Below, one piece after another: positions 8,850 to 19,731 of a DNA stretch of 64,000 bases (position 1 is its first letter; every line of letters starts with the position of its first letter). Source of the DNA: Ceratopteris richardii (taxonomy: Eukaryota; Streptophyta; Polypodiopsida; Polypodiales; Pteridaceae); assembly GCA_020310875.1 (NCBI GenBank), contig CM035422.1, positions 50,191,607 through 50,255,606 on the forward strand, given 5' to 3'. The notes beneath the pieces are model-generated. The model saw nothing but the letters and a program-made list of their open reading frames with translations. It made no database searches and was not told where the DNA came from. The position numbers and the translations under genes were made by a program.

Positions 8850-11114
8850 TTACCTGCCTAGGTTGAGGTCTAGGATTGGGGTTTGCGTACATGACATTTG
8901 TGTAATCTGACTCCCAACTAGGTTCATTTGGCTCTTCACTATAGTAGGACTCCCATGTTCCGGAGACTGCATGTAGTAGGCCTGGGGACTATCGATATGT
9001 GTAGAATCAAAGCTATGGTCACTCGGGTCACTTTCAGAAAGCAATGGTGTTACAGGGACTATAGCTCTATTCAGGTTCTCTTCTGCAGCTGCATATTTTA
9101 CTGGGATCACGTTGGATGGAGCTGGAGGTCGTTGGGCTAACACAGGCTGAGGCCTTTGTTGGTTTTGGTATTGTGGTTGGTAGGTTTGTTGAGGCCTAGC
9201 ATATTGCTGTGGTGGGTACTGATTCTGGTATCTTCCCTGCTGAGGGTAGGGTTGCCTAACCGCCTGCTTGTTGTATGGGCAATCTTGCGCGGTGTGATTG
9301 GTGTACCTTCGTTCTATGGTGCAGTATTGGCTACTAGGATTCACTTGGGGTTGAGCCATGATGGGACACACGTTCGCCATATGGTCACCCCCACAAGTAT
9401 AGCATCTTTTCATAGGGACAAACCTTGGGATTTGTTTGCTAGAGACACCTAATTTCTGAGCCACTTTCTCTCCAAGTTCCTCAATTGATGTGGATTGCGT
9501 GGAAGAGAGGTTAGAGGCACTATCTGAATCTTTGTATATCTTAGAAAGCTCTAACTCCTCCCCTAGGTTATCCTCGATGTCAATGCACATGCGTACACAC
9601 TCTTCTATGGTCCTAGGGTCCTTCAAGTACACATAGGATCTCAATTTGGTACTTAGCAATCCATCCAGGAATAAAGCCACTTGCTTAGCTGGCGTGGGTA
9701 ACTCAGGGGTAGGGCATCTCTCTAAGTATTGCCTGAATCTTCTTCCTGCAAGTCTCATGGTCTCTTGAGGGGTTTGCTTGAAGCTGTGAATCAATGAGGA
9801 GGTATTATGCCTTATGCCACTCTTAGAGAATTCAATAATGAAAGCCTCTAGGAGTTGGTCTATGCTCCTGAACTGTCTCTCATTCAATGGTTGAAACCAC
9901 GTAAGGGCTGTGTTCCTAAGGGTTAGACCAAAGGCATTATACTGCGTGAATAAATCCTCCACTTGTTCAGCTCTCAAGACTTGCCTAAACTTAGCCACAT
10001 GATCGTATGGATCTCCTGTGCCATCGAAGTAGTTCTTCATGGACTTAACTAGCTGGGTTGGTCTCAAAGTCCTTGTGTGCTCTCTAGGTCGTGGTAGAGG
10101 GAACTCATCAGCATTTCTTCGATGTCCTGGGGCTCTAAGTACCTCAGGCTCTACTCTATTTGTTTCCGTCCTCGTTCTTTCTCTGCCCCCTGAGTTGGCA
10201 AAGCTTACCTCAGGTCTATCTCTATGTCTGTCTCTTTGGGCTCCATGAGCTTGGGATGTTCCGGCACCAGGGTGACCATAGGAAACATTCGATCTTGGTT
10301 GGGGGAAAATAAATTCACCCTTCCAAGTGTAAGCGTGCCTATCATTTTCTGTAACCACAAAGATCCTTTCCGAAGAACGATCTAAGTAGGTCACTCTACC
10401 TAGGCTATCTGGATCTTTAAACTCATAGATCATGATTGTCCCTATATCAATTGGCTTGTCTGATTTATACCTCCAAAAGGCTTCATCGGTTTCTCGGTTT
10501 AGCAGCATATCTATACTCTTATTGTCTTGTGGGATCCACTCGGGAGTGATGATCCTTGTTAGCACTGACTTTCCACGAGGGGTCCTAGGTTCTACACCCA
10601 TGTTTCCTTGCTCCAAGTCACCTAAATCCGCTTTTGAGATCACATTTCCGAATTCGTATGTCCTATCTGGGTGACTGGTGACTACGTATATAGTTCCTTC
10701 TTTGTCCAAGTATGCTCCATTTTCAAACTTGACAGCGGGGTGCTCTAGTCCAATGGATTGGTCAGGGTTTTTAATCTGGACCACGGATCTTCCTAGACCG
10801 TCCTCATAGATGCTAGCACCTAATCGGTTGGTCCTAAGGTATTCCAACTGTGTTTTGTAAGGGCCTTCTACTCTGTGCAAGTATGGCACTCCTGAACTTC
10901 CCGTAGGTCTGTCCATGCCTTGAGACACCTCTGATTCACTGGTATCAGAGCTAGGGTAATGCGAGTGGTGACTCAACTGTTGGGCCCAAGACCTCGCAGT
11001 ATGATTGACGCTAGCTTCTGAAGACCTAAGGCTTTGTCTATCCCTTACTAGATGCCGTCCTGATCTAAGGTTCATATGCCTAGTTAAGTAGCCCGATTTT
11101 TGCCCAGAGTACAA
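8850..11114 (-). CDS. gag: G1 gag with unusual N-terminal domain
   Basis: The frame has 754 residues. Residues about 355-530 are a retrotransposon gag capsid domain (SMKNYFDGTGDPYDHVAKF, TLRNTALTWFQPL, RRFRQYLERCPTPELPTPAKQ). A zinc knuckle CYTCGGDHMANVC (C-X2-C-X3-H-X4-C) follows near residue 590. The C-terminus is Q/Y/P-rich (PQQGRYQNQYPPQQYARPQQ). The first ~300 residues are not a usual gag part. They form what looks like a folded, charged domain (HPAVKFENGAYLDKEGTIYV and DRHAYTWKGEF) after a basic, Ser/Arg-rich start. Gag builds the virus-like particle and the knuckle binds RNA. The start at 11,114 is the first ATG in a frame that stays open; a later ATG is possible. Confidence 0.88.
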   Translation of the reverse strand: MYSGQKSGYLTRHMNLRSGRHLVRDRQSLRSSEASVNHTARSWAQQLSHHSHYPSSDTSESEVSQGMDRPTGSSGVPYLHRVEGPYKTQLEYLRTNRLGASIYEDGLGRSVVQIKNPDQSIGLEHPAVKFENGAYLDKEGTIYVVTSHPDRTYEFGNVISKADLGDLEQGNMGVEPRTPRGKSVLTRIITPEWIPQDNKSIDMLLNRETDEAFWRYKSDKPIDIGTIMIYEFKDPDSLGRVTYLDRSSERIFVVTENDRHAYTWKGEFIFPQPRSNVSYGHPGAGTSQAHGAQRDRHRDRPEVSFANSGGRERTRTETNRVEPEVLRAPGHRRNADEFPLPRPREHTRTLRPTQLVKSMKNYFDGTGDPYDHVAKFRQVLRAEQVEDLFTQYNAFGLTLRNTALTWFQPLNERQFRSIDQLLEAFIIEFSKSGIRHNTSSLIHSFKQTPQETMRLAGRRFRQYLERCPTPELPTPAKQVALFLDGLLSTKLRSYVYLKDPRTIEECVRMCIDIEDNLGEELELSKIYKDSDSASNLSSTQSTSIEELGEKVAQKLGVSSKQIPRFVPMKRCYTCGGDHMANVCPIMAQPQVNPSSQYCTIERRYTNHTAQDCPYNKQAVRQPYPQQGRYQNQYPPQQYARPQQTYQPQYQNQQRPQPVLAQRPPAPSNVIPVKYAAAEENLNRAIVPVTPLLSESDPSDHSFDSTHIDSPQAYYMQSPEHGSPTIVKSQMNLVGSQITQMSCTQTPILDLNLGR

Positions 11115-11780
11115 CCTCGTTGCCGATCAATTGGTATCAGTCACTTGATTCGTTTTTAGTGTGTTATCATGTTTATGATCTTGTCTGATATTGCGTCGTC
11201 AGGAATACTTGAGTATTTTTCGTACTTTAAGTTGATCGTTCCACGTTAAATTCTTTTCCTTTAGGATTCTCAATCGTACAAAGATTATGTAGTTATCTTG
11301 AACTTTGAGTATTTAGGTAGTCTTCAACTTGATAGATGCCTATCGCCGCCCTGGCTTACTCCTATCACTAGTCGTTCTTAGCCTAAGCTGGGAATTGACA
11401 AAGGGAGTTGAGAATTTCCAACCTTTTGTTTCCTTCTTGGTTGCCCTCGAGTGCCCAGGAAGCGTGTTCCCAAGCTTGCACTTACTCTTGCTTAGAATGC
11501 CCTTCGATGCTCTCAATACATCTGTAAGAGTTCCAAAGTTAGCTCAAGACCAATTTGCACTGTGATTTTTTGGAAAACAATTCTAGAGATCCCTAAATTT
11601 TGTTCCCCCTAGGTTCTGGTGCTAAAACAGGGTTCAAACAGGCTAACAGATCACAGGATTTTTCTCAAAAGCACATGTGTAGGGACCTCACAACTCACTA
11701 ATTGCTAGACCAATATGCCCAAAAACTATCCCCAAAGCCTAGAATAAAAAAAAAAACCCTAATTTTTTGGCCGAAAAGCC

Positions 11781-12368
11781 TGTCAATCGCGATCGACAGG
11801 TCTGTCAATCGCGATTGACAGAGCTGTCCGTCGGGGCCTGTCGGTCGCGATCGACATGTCAGTCGCGATTGAAAGTGTCAATCGCGATCGACAGAGTCGG
11901 TCGTGAGTATTGTCAATCGCGATCGATGGTGTCAATCGCGATCGACACTTTTTTCGGGTTTTTCGCCGTGATTTCAGTCAATCGGGGATGTGTCCGTCGC
12001 GATGGACACGTGGCTACGCGTAAAAGTCAATCAATCGTGGAAATTCTGTCGGTCGCGATCGACGGTGTCAATCGCGATTGACAGGGTCTGTCGATCGCGA
12101 TTGACAGGGTCTGTCGGTAACGATTGACAGGGTCCTACGTGGCAGTCAGTCAGTCGTGGGGTCTGTCGGTCGCGATCGACAGGTCTGTCGATCGCGATTG
12201 ACAGGGTCTGTCAGTCGCGATTGATAGGGTCTGTCAGTCGCGATTGACAGAGAACCACAGATTTTTTCTACTGTTTTTAGTGTTTTAGGATGTGCTCTTC
12301 ATGCTTGTGCTTGTGGTGAACTTTGTTTTACCAAATGCTCGAATTTTCTGTCGATCGCGATTGACAGA
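11781..12368. repeat. Array of ~16 near-palindromic CGCGAT-centred repeats in G1 leader
   Basis: The unit consensus is TGTCAATCGCGATTGACA, an 18-bp perfect palindrome. Counting by eye gives 16 copies with an intact CGCGAT core, plus a few degenerate ones. They are spaced irregularly: some abut with 2-6 bp between them and others are separated by up to ~90 bp. Left and right arms vary together in several copies (AATCGCGATT, GGTCGCGATC), as if self-complementarity were kept. The array is CpG-dense compared with the AT-rich surroundings. Confidence 0.9.
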
Positions 12369-12524
12369 GGCTGGCAATTGCGAGACAGTTTCTTAGTATT
12401 CCGTACCTGCGCAACGTGCTGGGGATGATGATTCAGCAAGAACCTGCAAAATGCTCAAGAAACATGCAAAAACAGTGCAAGCAATACCGCTCTCTCGCTC
12501 TCTCTCACAAGTAGAATGAAGGAA

Positions 12525-12650
12525 ATGAGGTGGAGATGGTGATATGATCAAAACTGAAAATTTTCGCGATGATGGAGATGGAGGTGGGAGATGGTGATGA
12601 TGATGATGGTGATGAAGATGGTGAAGAAAAAACAGGAAAATAGATGAAAG
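12525..12650. repeat. GAT/GGTGAT simple-sequence stretch
   Basis: This is an imperfect trinucleotide-like repeat (gatggagatgg, gatgatgatgatgg, gatgaagatgg) inside the G1 leader beside the 5' LTR. It is low complexity, with no coding inference. Confidence 0.7.
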
Positions 12651-12720
12651 TGAAGAAAATACCTACAACTCCAACGCGTCAACTCTACGTCTTACCATCA
12701 CACGCTCATCCTCAAAGCTC

Positions 12721-12740
12721 GATCCCCGGCAACGGCGCCA
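12721..12740 (-). promoter_or_regulatory. G1 primer-binding site
   Basis: On the minus strand TGGCGCCGTTGCCGGGGATC begins 8 nt inside the 5' LTR end. TGGCGCC-type sites are characteristic of Athila/Tat-like gypsy elements and match a tRNA 3' end. This site fixes the orientation and the LTR boundary. Confidence 0.85.
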
Positions 12741-12748
12741 AAATTTGG

Positions 12749-13432
12749 TGTAGCTCAGTGATGAGTAGCACCTCCTTTAATGTCAATCCGGGAAGACGTG
12801 AGGATGGTGTGAAGACCTCGAGCAAGTGAAGGCACAAGTGCGTGACTGAGAAGCACACAAACATGCACACACATACACACACACACGCACACACGACAAG
12901 ACAAAGAGTGAGAAGCAATGGAGTTCTTAGATTACTTTCAAAAAGCTCTTACAAGTTCATTTCAATTACAATCTAGCCCCCAAAAATGAGCTCTCTAGCT
13001 CCTTTTATAGTTTTTGACTAGCTTTGGCCCTGTCCAGACCTAGTGTCCGGCCTAGTTAAAAATTAGGTTCTAGGGCTTATTTGAGGGCTCAAATGAGATC
13101 TAAAAAATACGAAAATTGGTAAGCAACTACTTCTAAGGCTCCTCAAGCTTGAGGACTCCTCGGCTTGCACAAAATGGAGCCACAAAAAGGTGAACATGGT
13201 ATTTACAGGGGTTGTTAGTGATGAGAATCACTTTTAATTGGTGTAAGGGTTTTGAAAAATTAAAGGTTGCCTTAGTGCTAGATCTGCGTGAATGCTCGTA
13301 CTTGCTTCTTCATGAAGAAAATTATTGGCCTACTTGCCAGATCGTCGTTGACTCCCTTGTCTGCTTGTGCCTTCTCTTCTCTCTGACTCCCTTCTTAAGC
13401 TTCCTTGCCTAGTGAGTCCTTCAGTTCCAACA
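12749..13432 (-). repeat. G1 5' LTR (684 bp)
   Basis: On the plus strand it begins TGTAGCTCAG and ends CCAACA, with TG...CA ends. It adjoins the primer-binding site. It holds a CA-rich microsatellite (about 12,855-12,895) and the word CTTTTATAGTTTTTGAC (about 13,000), which could be a TATA region. The partner LTR is off the left edge. A diverged relative of its middle part occurs at 43,150-43,550. Confidence 0.75.
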
Positions 13433-15019
13433 TATTTCCACTTCAAAAAACTCTCTAGGATCTAATAACTGCTAACTAGCACTTCTATGGATAACTACAG
13501 AAGCTTCCAATTCGGGAATCGACTGTTAGAATCCTTCTAACAGTTTGTCAAAAGCTATAGTTACATCCGATAATTTAGTTATAGTTTCCATAGTGGTCTT
13601 CGACATTTCTTCTAACATAGTCTTACAGGTGAGTTCCAAAACTCAAGCATCTTTCATGGGCTTCTCCACGTCCGCTTCCTTATTCGACAACACAAGATTC
13701 ATGTCCGCACAATGCTGCTTCCATTGGTTAACCTGTTTCTCCAATTTAGGGATTCCTACAACTTGTTCATGCACTGTATCCAGAGTCTCCTACACAGTCC
13801 GAAAATTTTCTCCTAGGGTAGTAAATTTCAATTTTCGGACTGCTAGTTGTTCCTCTACTTCTGTGGTAGATATGCTTTGTCTTTTCATTTCCCCGGTCTG
13901 TTCTTTGACCTTTGCCTTTAGCTTCTTCAGTTCTTGTTCGGCCTTCTACAAATTTGCAACTAACTCCTTATTACTTTTCTTGAATTTTTGTTGTGACTTT
14001 TTGTGCTTGTCCAACCTCCGTGTGTAATCGGGCTATGATTTTAGACTTCTCTTCCACAATGACTTTTAAAGTGTTATTTTCTATCAGCGTCTCATTCAGA
14101 TAATCCACTAATTCTTCATTAGCCGTACTCTCCCTAGCAGCACTCTCAACTCTAACAACTTCTACCTCAGATTGGAGTTGGCTAATATCAGCCACCATCT
14201 GCTCTCGCTCCGCAAACCATTTGTCTTTTTCTGCAATCATAGAATTGTACTTGTTTTGAAATTCTTCGAGCTTCACCAAACTCCAAGACAGTCTGCGGGC
14301 TAAGTCGCCAAGTATCTCCAAAAGCTGTAAAAATACCTTACCCGAGCATACTATGTATTCTTGAGGACACCAGAGTCATAAAAAGCAAGGTAAAAACTAC
14401 TCCCACCTTGGAGTCTAGCACTGCATTCACATCTCATCTAGTTTGTCAGAAAAATCTCCAAACTTCCTTCTTCAGCGTCCGAAAAATAATTTATGCCCAA
14501 TTTACCTAGGTCTTCGCATATTCTTTCACCAGGGCATAGAGCTGTTGGGACACTCCGTAATGCTTAGCTTGCAAGTTGATGATCATTGTCGTTAATAGCA
14601 TTCCCCACTTCAAAGTGTTGTCGTTCGGCAACTGTGCAAACCTCTATTCACCCAAACATGGTTTGCCGAGCAATGCGTAGATTTTTGCAGCATCGACAGG
14701 CTCCATGCTCGAGGTGATGCCCTCCTTAGCCACAAAAAGTCGTTCAGTGATTAGTGCTATTGACAGCTCGAACACTTCCTGGCCAACACAGATACTGATA
14801 TCTTGCGAGTTTTAATTCGTTGCCATCTATTTTCCTAGCTATCTCCATGGCAATATCCTTTGCTTGCGGATGAGGCCTAATGCTGTGCCAATCGAGCATT
14901 ACCCATTGCAGGAGTCCTCTACACTCAAACCATTCCTTCTGCTCCTGTGATAACTTCTTTGGGATGTAGAGAATGTGACAATCAGAGAAAGAAACCGCCA
15001 TCGCTATGCTTTTGTTCAT
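13433..15019 (-). pseudogene. G2 remnants of an ORF downstream of integrase
   Basis: Two minus-strand coding remnants are visible. One is at 13,971-14,321, a clear heptad-rich coiled coil (KYNSMIAEKDKWFAEREQMV, VEEKSKIIARLHTEVGQAQK). The other is at 14,744-15,019 (SFSDCHILYIPKKLSQEQKEW, GLLQWVMLDWHSIRPHPQAK). The position after integrase and the coiled-coil end parallel ORF3 of G1, although I see no direct sequence match. Function is unknown. The stretch 13,433-13,970 shows more decayed sequence of the same character. Confidence 0.5.
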
Positions 15020-15358
15020 CTACTTCATTGTTCTAACGCACGAGAGCTCTATTCGTTGTAGTCTCCCTATACTATGCAAACTAGCCAAATAAGGTGAATT
15101 CGGCAAACTACACAATCTTTTATGTCTTACTTGCATGTGTAGAGAGCTACGGGTCTATGCCATGATGAGTGATTAAGAGATCGTAACTCACAAATCTGCA
15201 CTGATTTTTGGCTCTCAAAATAAGAAACCATCATCAGATTTGAAACGTTGTGGCCGTCGCTGTTTGTTGAATGCTTGTACAATTGCATGTTAAGTAAACA
15301 AACTGTGCATCATGCCTGAGATCCCATGATCCGATGTATTCAATGATAATATTCGTAT
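15020..15358. other. G2 spacer between ORF remnants and integrase end
   Basis: This is AT-rich sequence with no domain, repeat or RNA gene that I can identify. It is interpreted as part of the G2 internal region. Confidence 0.5.
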
Positions 15359-16380
15359 TTAAAAGCTTTTTTTTTGTGCTTGAATTTCAATGAGAACACT
15401 AATAGGGTGGTAGCTTAGACCCATTAATGATAGTCGGGGAAGAACATCTCCAATCAACGTAGCCAACCGAAATGAGCCGGGACCGCACATCTCATAAATC
15501 CAAAATGCATCTGTCCACCGTGATTTCAATTTACCCATCTTTCTCTTCATTTTGGAGTGAAAATATAGAACTAGATCCCCTGGTCAAAAAATCTTAGTTA
15601 GGAGATTGTGATCATGCCACATCTTCTGACGGCTCTAAACTTCCTAGAGCAGTAAAAAGCTATGATAACGCTGCTCATCTAGTCACCGCAACTGATCCAT
15701 TCGATACGCAAAAGACTCCTCCGGAACCAACTACTTCAGCACTACAATCCGAAGACAGAGCACCGTGGGTTCAAAGGGTAGTATGGCCTCTTGTCCGTAG
15801 AGCAATTTGAAAGATGTCCTACCGACCAAAACTCTATAAGCAGTTTTGTAAGCCCAAAAGACTATTGGGAGCATAATCTCCCACTGATCCGTTGAATCAA
15901 GTAACATTTTTTGGAGCATATGCAATAACACCTTGCTAGTACTCTTCGCCAATCCATTCACCCAAGGATAATAAGGGGAACCAAATTTATGCTTAATTTG
16001 GTAGTCTATGGTGAATTCAGCAATCAACTAATTCAAAAAATGAGTTGTCCGATTAGAAACTAATTCCAGTGGTAAGCCATAATGCAGAAAGATATCATTC
16101 TGCAATTTTCGGGTAGCTTGCTTAGTTGCCCATGCTTGGGCGTAATGTGTATAGTAATCCATACAAGTTCAAATGTACATGGTGCAGGTATGCACAAAAG
16201 GGGGTTTGATGGGACCAATGAAGTCCAATCCCCATTTCTGAAAAAGGTTCAAGGGGCAAAATCGACTGCAACGAAAAGTGCTGACTAGTCGGAGGTTCTC
16301 TAGTGCATTGGAAGGGATCACAATTCCGTACTGCTTGTTGCACATCCAAGTACATAGCTGGCCACCATAAGCCAGAATGC
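15359..16380 (-). pseudogene. G2 integrase remnant
   Basis: Minus-strand pieces show integrase core words (KHKFGSPYYPWVNGLAKSTS and WEIMLPIVFWAYKTAYR at 15,731-16,027), a C-terminal module (WIYEMCGPGSFRLATLIGD at 15,359-15,550), and the start of the core (EMGIGLHWSHQTPF) with zinc-finger debris at 16,122-16,355. The order matches a gypsy integrase read right to left. It is decayed. Confidence 0.75.
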
Positions 16381-16399
16381 TAAATTTTTTGCATCATAA

Positions 16400-17960
16400 T
16401 CAAATGATTGAAGCGCCTGCCAGCTTCGCCAGCATGAGCCTCTGAAATGATGGTTTGCACCTCATGTGGAGGAACACAGTGCATCCAAATGCCGGTTGGG
16501 TCCTTATGATACACTTGGCCCATAATGACAGTAAACTAGCGACTACAAAGGCCAAGTTTTTTAGTGCTCCGGAGCTTAAGTAGGATGGAGCAACGCCATT
16601 CTCCAAGAAATTGAGCATTTCTTTGTACCATGTGGGGTAAGTGAGAGGTGCAGTCTCCACTTCCCCGACCATAAAAACTTTCACGTCCGATAGAGAGTCA
16701 TCAACTCCGTCAGGGAGTTCCCCATGATTGATGCATGAGAGAAATTCTGCAATAGCATGACTAGGGCTAAGGTGGTGAATGATATCAAATTCGAATTCTT
16801 GTAAAAGCAGGACCCACCGAGCAAGATGGCCTACCCAATTTTGTTGTTTAACTAAATATAAGAGCACACTGTAATCGACATGAAAAGTGAACGTGCAACC
16901 CAACAAGTAATGTTGGAAATTCTTTATTGAATAGATCAAACCTAAGCATTCGCATTCCGTCGTTGAATAATTCTATTGAGCAGTTGTGAGTCGCCGACTA
17001 GCATAGTACACACGGTGAAACCAACTTCGATCCTCCTTCTACATCAGAACACTTCCAATAGCGCGATCGAAAGTGTCCACAAATACATTAAAGGACTTTG
17101 TCTAATATGGAGCTTTCGGTACCGGTGCGATGGCTAGGATTTTCTATAAGCGCTCAAACGATGTTTGTGCTTTAGATGTCAAAACAAAATCTGCTAGTTT
17201 CACATGTGCCAACTTGTTTAACGGGATGGTTATATGAGCAAGAGCCCGTGAGTGCCTGCCATGCCATCGCACGTGACCCAAAAAACGTAATACTTCCTTT
17301 AGATTGTGAGGAGTTGGAGTTTCGAGAATGACTTTGACCTTATCTGGATCCACTACTATGCCCTTTTTCGAAATGACATGGCCCAATAGTTTGCCATATT
17401 TAACTACAAAATTGGATTTATTTGCATTCAAACAGAGGTGAACTTGTCGACAGGTATCAAAACAAGCTCACAAATGTTCTAGTTGGGCTGCCATGGTGCC
17501 CGAAACAGAGAAATTGTCCAGAAAAATGCGCATAAATGAAGTACAATATGGGGCAAAGATTTTTTGCATGGAGCACTAGAAAGTATTCGGTGCATTCCAT
17601 AAGCCAAACCACATGACAATACATGCAAAGACTCCCCAATTTGTAATGAAGGCAGTTTTTGGGATGTCTATGTCCACCATCCGAACTTGATTATAGCGGT
17701 TAAATCCATCGAGAAATGAATACATTTCCATTCTTGCAACCTCATCAAGCATACTATCCAAAAACGATAAGGGAAAAGGATCTGATATATTGGCCGCATT
17801 TACTTTCTTGTAATCCACACAGATCCGTAATTGTTTATTTTTCTTCGAAACAATCACTATGGGGGAGACCCATTCCGGATTTTCAGTTGGGAACAATGTA
17901 GCCGACTTTTATCAATCTGTCTAGCTCATGCTTGACCTGTTCTACAAAATTAGGGTTCAT
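16400..17960 (-). pseudogene. G2 reverse transcriptase and RNase H remnant
   Basis: RNase H words (SIKNFQHYLLGCTFTFHVDY, RWVLLLQEFEFDIIHH) lie at 16,400-16,939. The RT thumb/connection (LLGHVISKKGIVVDPDKVKV) lies at 17,144-17,431. RT fingers and palm (WVSPIVIVSKKNKQLRICVD, YSFLDGFNRYNQV) lie at 17,576-17,896. All are typical Ty3/gypsy motifs on the minus strand. Confidence 0.82.
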
Positions 17961-18865
17961 TTTGTACCACTGCTGTATTACTAGAGTAGCATATAGTTTA
18001 AGCAAAATAGAGTGATGAAAAAGCTTTGGATCTAGACCTTTCATGTCTGAATAAGTCCACGCAAAAACATCCCTATACTATTGCAACAAGGCAATCAAGG
18101 CCATCCAGAATTTTGGAGCAAGCTCCGAACAAATTCGGACTGGCTTAGGCTCTTTCGTAGTCCCCAAATTGACCACCTCTAAAGAATCTTCTTCCACGCG
18201 TATTTGGCCATTCTCCATAGGGTCTTTGATCACTAGTTCAATGCTACCCTCTTTCTGTGATTACGGAGCTTCCATGCACACCATGGTTGCCATAGTGTCC
18301 CATTCGGAACTAATGACTAAATTCACATCAAGTACCTCAAACGAGAGTAAATCCCTATTTGCTTCCAAAAATTGTTGTTCCTCATCTTCATCGAGCCCAT
18401 CCAGCATATGCGAAGGCTCTACTAACACTGGTTTATGCTCTAGAAGGCAATGGTGCTCTTCATCTAAAGCAACAGAAAACTTGGCATTCCCTCTTCAGGA
18501 AGTAATCATCTTTTCATCCCAATTCTGGCAAACTTTGGCATTGCGCAACCATGGCCGGCCCAATAGTAAGTTATAGTCTAAAATTTCCCCCTTCAATTCC
18601 AATACAACAAATGTAATTTTAAATAAAACTATGAAATACAAATAGAAATATCTTTGATCAACCCCACTCGTTGTACCCTTGATTGGTATGCCATCCGAAC
18701 AAAGAAGGGAGTTGGGTCAATGCTATTCCAACCCATGGTGGTAGATGCAATATTGATACTAGAAACCCCATCAATCAAAACCTTTGGAATAGCTTTATTT
18801 TTATATTGTACTATAATCATAGGAACCCCATAATCCACGATTTGGTCTAGCACATTCCTTACCAA
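17961..18865 (-). pseudogene. G2 protease region remnant
   Basis: The minus strand at 18,629-18,865 includes KAIPKVLIDGVSSINIAST, which resembles the gypsy protease active-site region (VLIDxGSxxNI) just upstream of RT. The stretch between it and RT carries weak coding-like sequence with acidic patches, as expected for the PR-RT linker. Confidence 0.6.
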
Positions 18866-19731
18866 TGAGACTGAGGGTTCCAGATTTTCAAAAGGTGTAT
18901 ATTTTTTCCATAGTTGGTGTAGTAACTGTGTCCGAAATGCTCGAACAACGTCATCTTTATAACCTTTCTTTTGCCCATTCGAACATTCGAACCTTGTTTC
19001 TATATTAGACTTGTATTCAGTTCAAGGCCCATTGATGGATCTTGTGAGATTTCTTCAAATTTTGTACCAACTGTACTTTTTGTACGATTCTTTCTAGAAG
19101 ATTCCGCTGGAAATAGTGGAGAGTCCACATAGTGTGATGGGTACTCCGTAGCCCACTACAGTGCCTTCTTCAAAGTTTTTTTTTGTCTTGGAGTTAAATA
19201 ATCCACTTTTTTTCCACTTGAATACTCTTTCTGAGACCGGGTGACTACTGATGTTGTCGGCTCCAAACACTCCAAAGTCAGCACATTGGCCATAGGTGCC
19301 TTGAGCTTCACTTCTTGCTTCTATTGATCATATTCCTTAGCCTACTCACATTCCCACCGTCTATGACCATATTGTACACAAAACTGACACTAAATCGGAC
19401 GATTACCAAGATTACCTGGCCCAAGCTGTTGAAATCTCCGTACTCATCTAAACTCTTGTCTGTTTTTCCGAAAGCCACATCGCTGCTTCAAAAAGTGCTC
19501 TGAATCCGGATATTGAGATGATGCTCCAAGTCTAGCATCCTGACTATTCTGCCATTTTGTGGTAGGAACTTGGGGCTTATATCCAGTTAAATTCTCTTTC
19601 CAAGAAGGTACCTCTACTTGTGCAGTAGCCACCAATGTATTTCACACATTAAAGCAACATTCCTCCAAACTATGATTAGTTTTGTTACAAATAGGATAAA
19701 ATACCTAGTTAAGCGCACAATCGGCCATAAT
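18866..19731 (-). pseudogene. G2 gag C-terminal part with zinc knuckle
   Basis: A CCHC knuckle CQFCVQYGHRRWEC (C-X2-C-X4-H-X4-C) is readable on the minus strand at 19,348-19,389. A second cysteine/histidine cluster (ICNKTNHSLEECC) lies near 19,640-19,690. The gag region continues on the other side of C1 at 25,829. C1 therefore inserted into gag. Confidence 0.65.

Larger units (their letters stand above)
11115..12720 (-). other. G1 5' leader (between primer-binding site and gag)
   Basis: This leader is 1.6 kb with no gag-like coding. It contains the palindromic array (11,781-12,368) and, nearer the LTR, a GAT/GGT-rich simple-sequence stretch (about 12,525-12,650). Plus-strand open frames across the array are by-products of its short repeat unit. 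Confidence 0.75.
1..13432 (-). mobile_element. G1: Ty3/gypsy LTR retrotransposon, 3' end off the window
   Basis: Reading on the minus strand the order is 5' LTR (12,749-13,432), primer-binding site (12,721-12,740), a 1.6-kb leader, gag, aspartic protease, RT/RNase H/integrase, then a large extra ORF running toward the left edge. This PR-RT-RH-INT order defines Ty3/gypsy. The primer-binding motif TGGCGCCGTTGCCGGGGA resembles that of Athila/Tat-type plant elements, and no chromodomain was seen, so a non-chromovirus lineage is likely. The long open frames suggest a fairly young copy. It looks mostly whole in the visible part, with a few breaks. The 3' LTR is outside the window, so age cannot be estimated from an LTR pair. 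The right end abuts relic G2, into which it probably inserted. Confidence 0.9.

Noticed and set aside
11781-12368. CRISPR-like array
   Set aside because: Spacing is irregular, many units abut or overlap, there are no uniform unique spacers, and the context is a plant retroelement leader.
12640-12920. Small ORFs at the G1 LTR/leader junction
   Set aside because: They span the primer-binding site and a CA microsatellite and lack any protein features.
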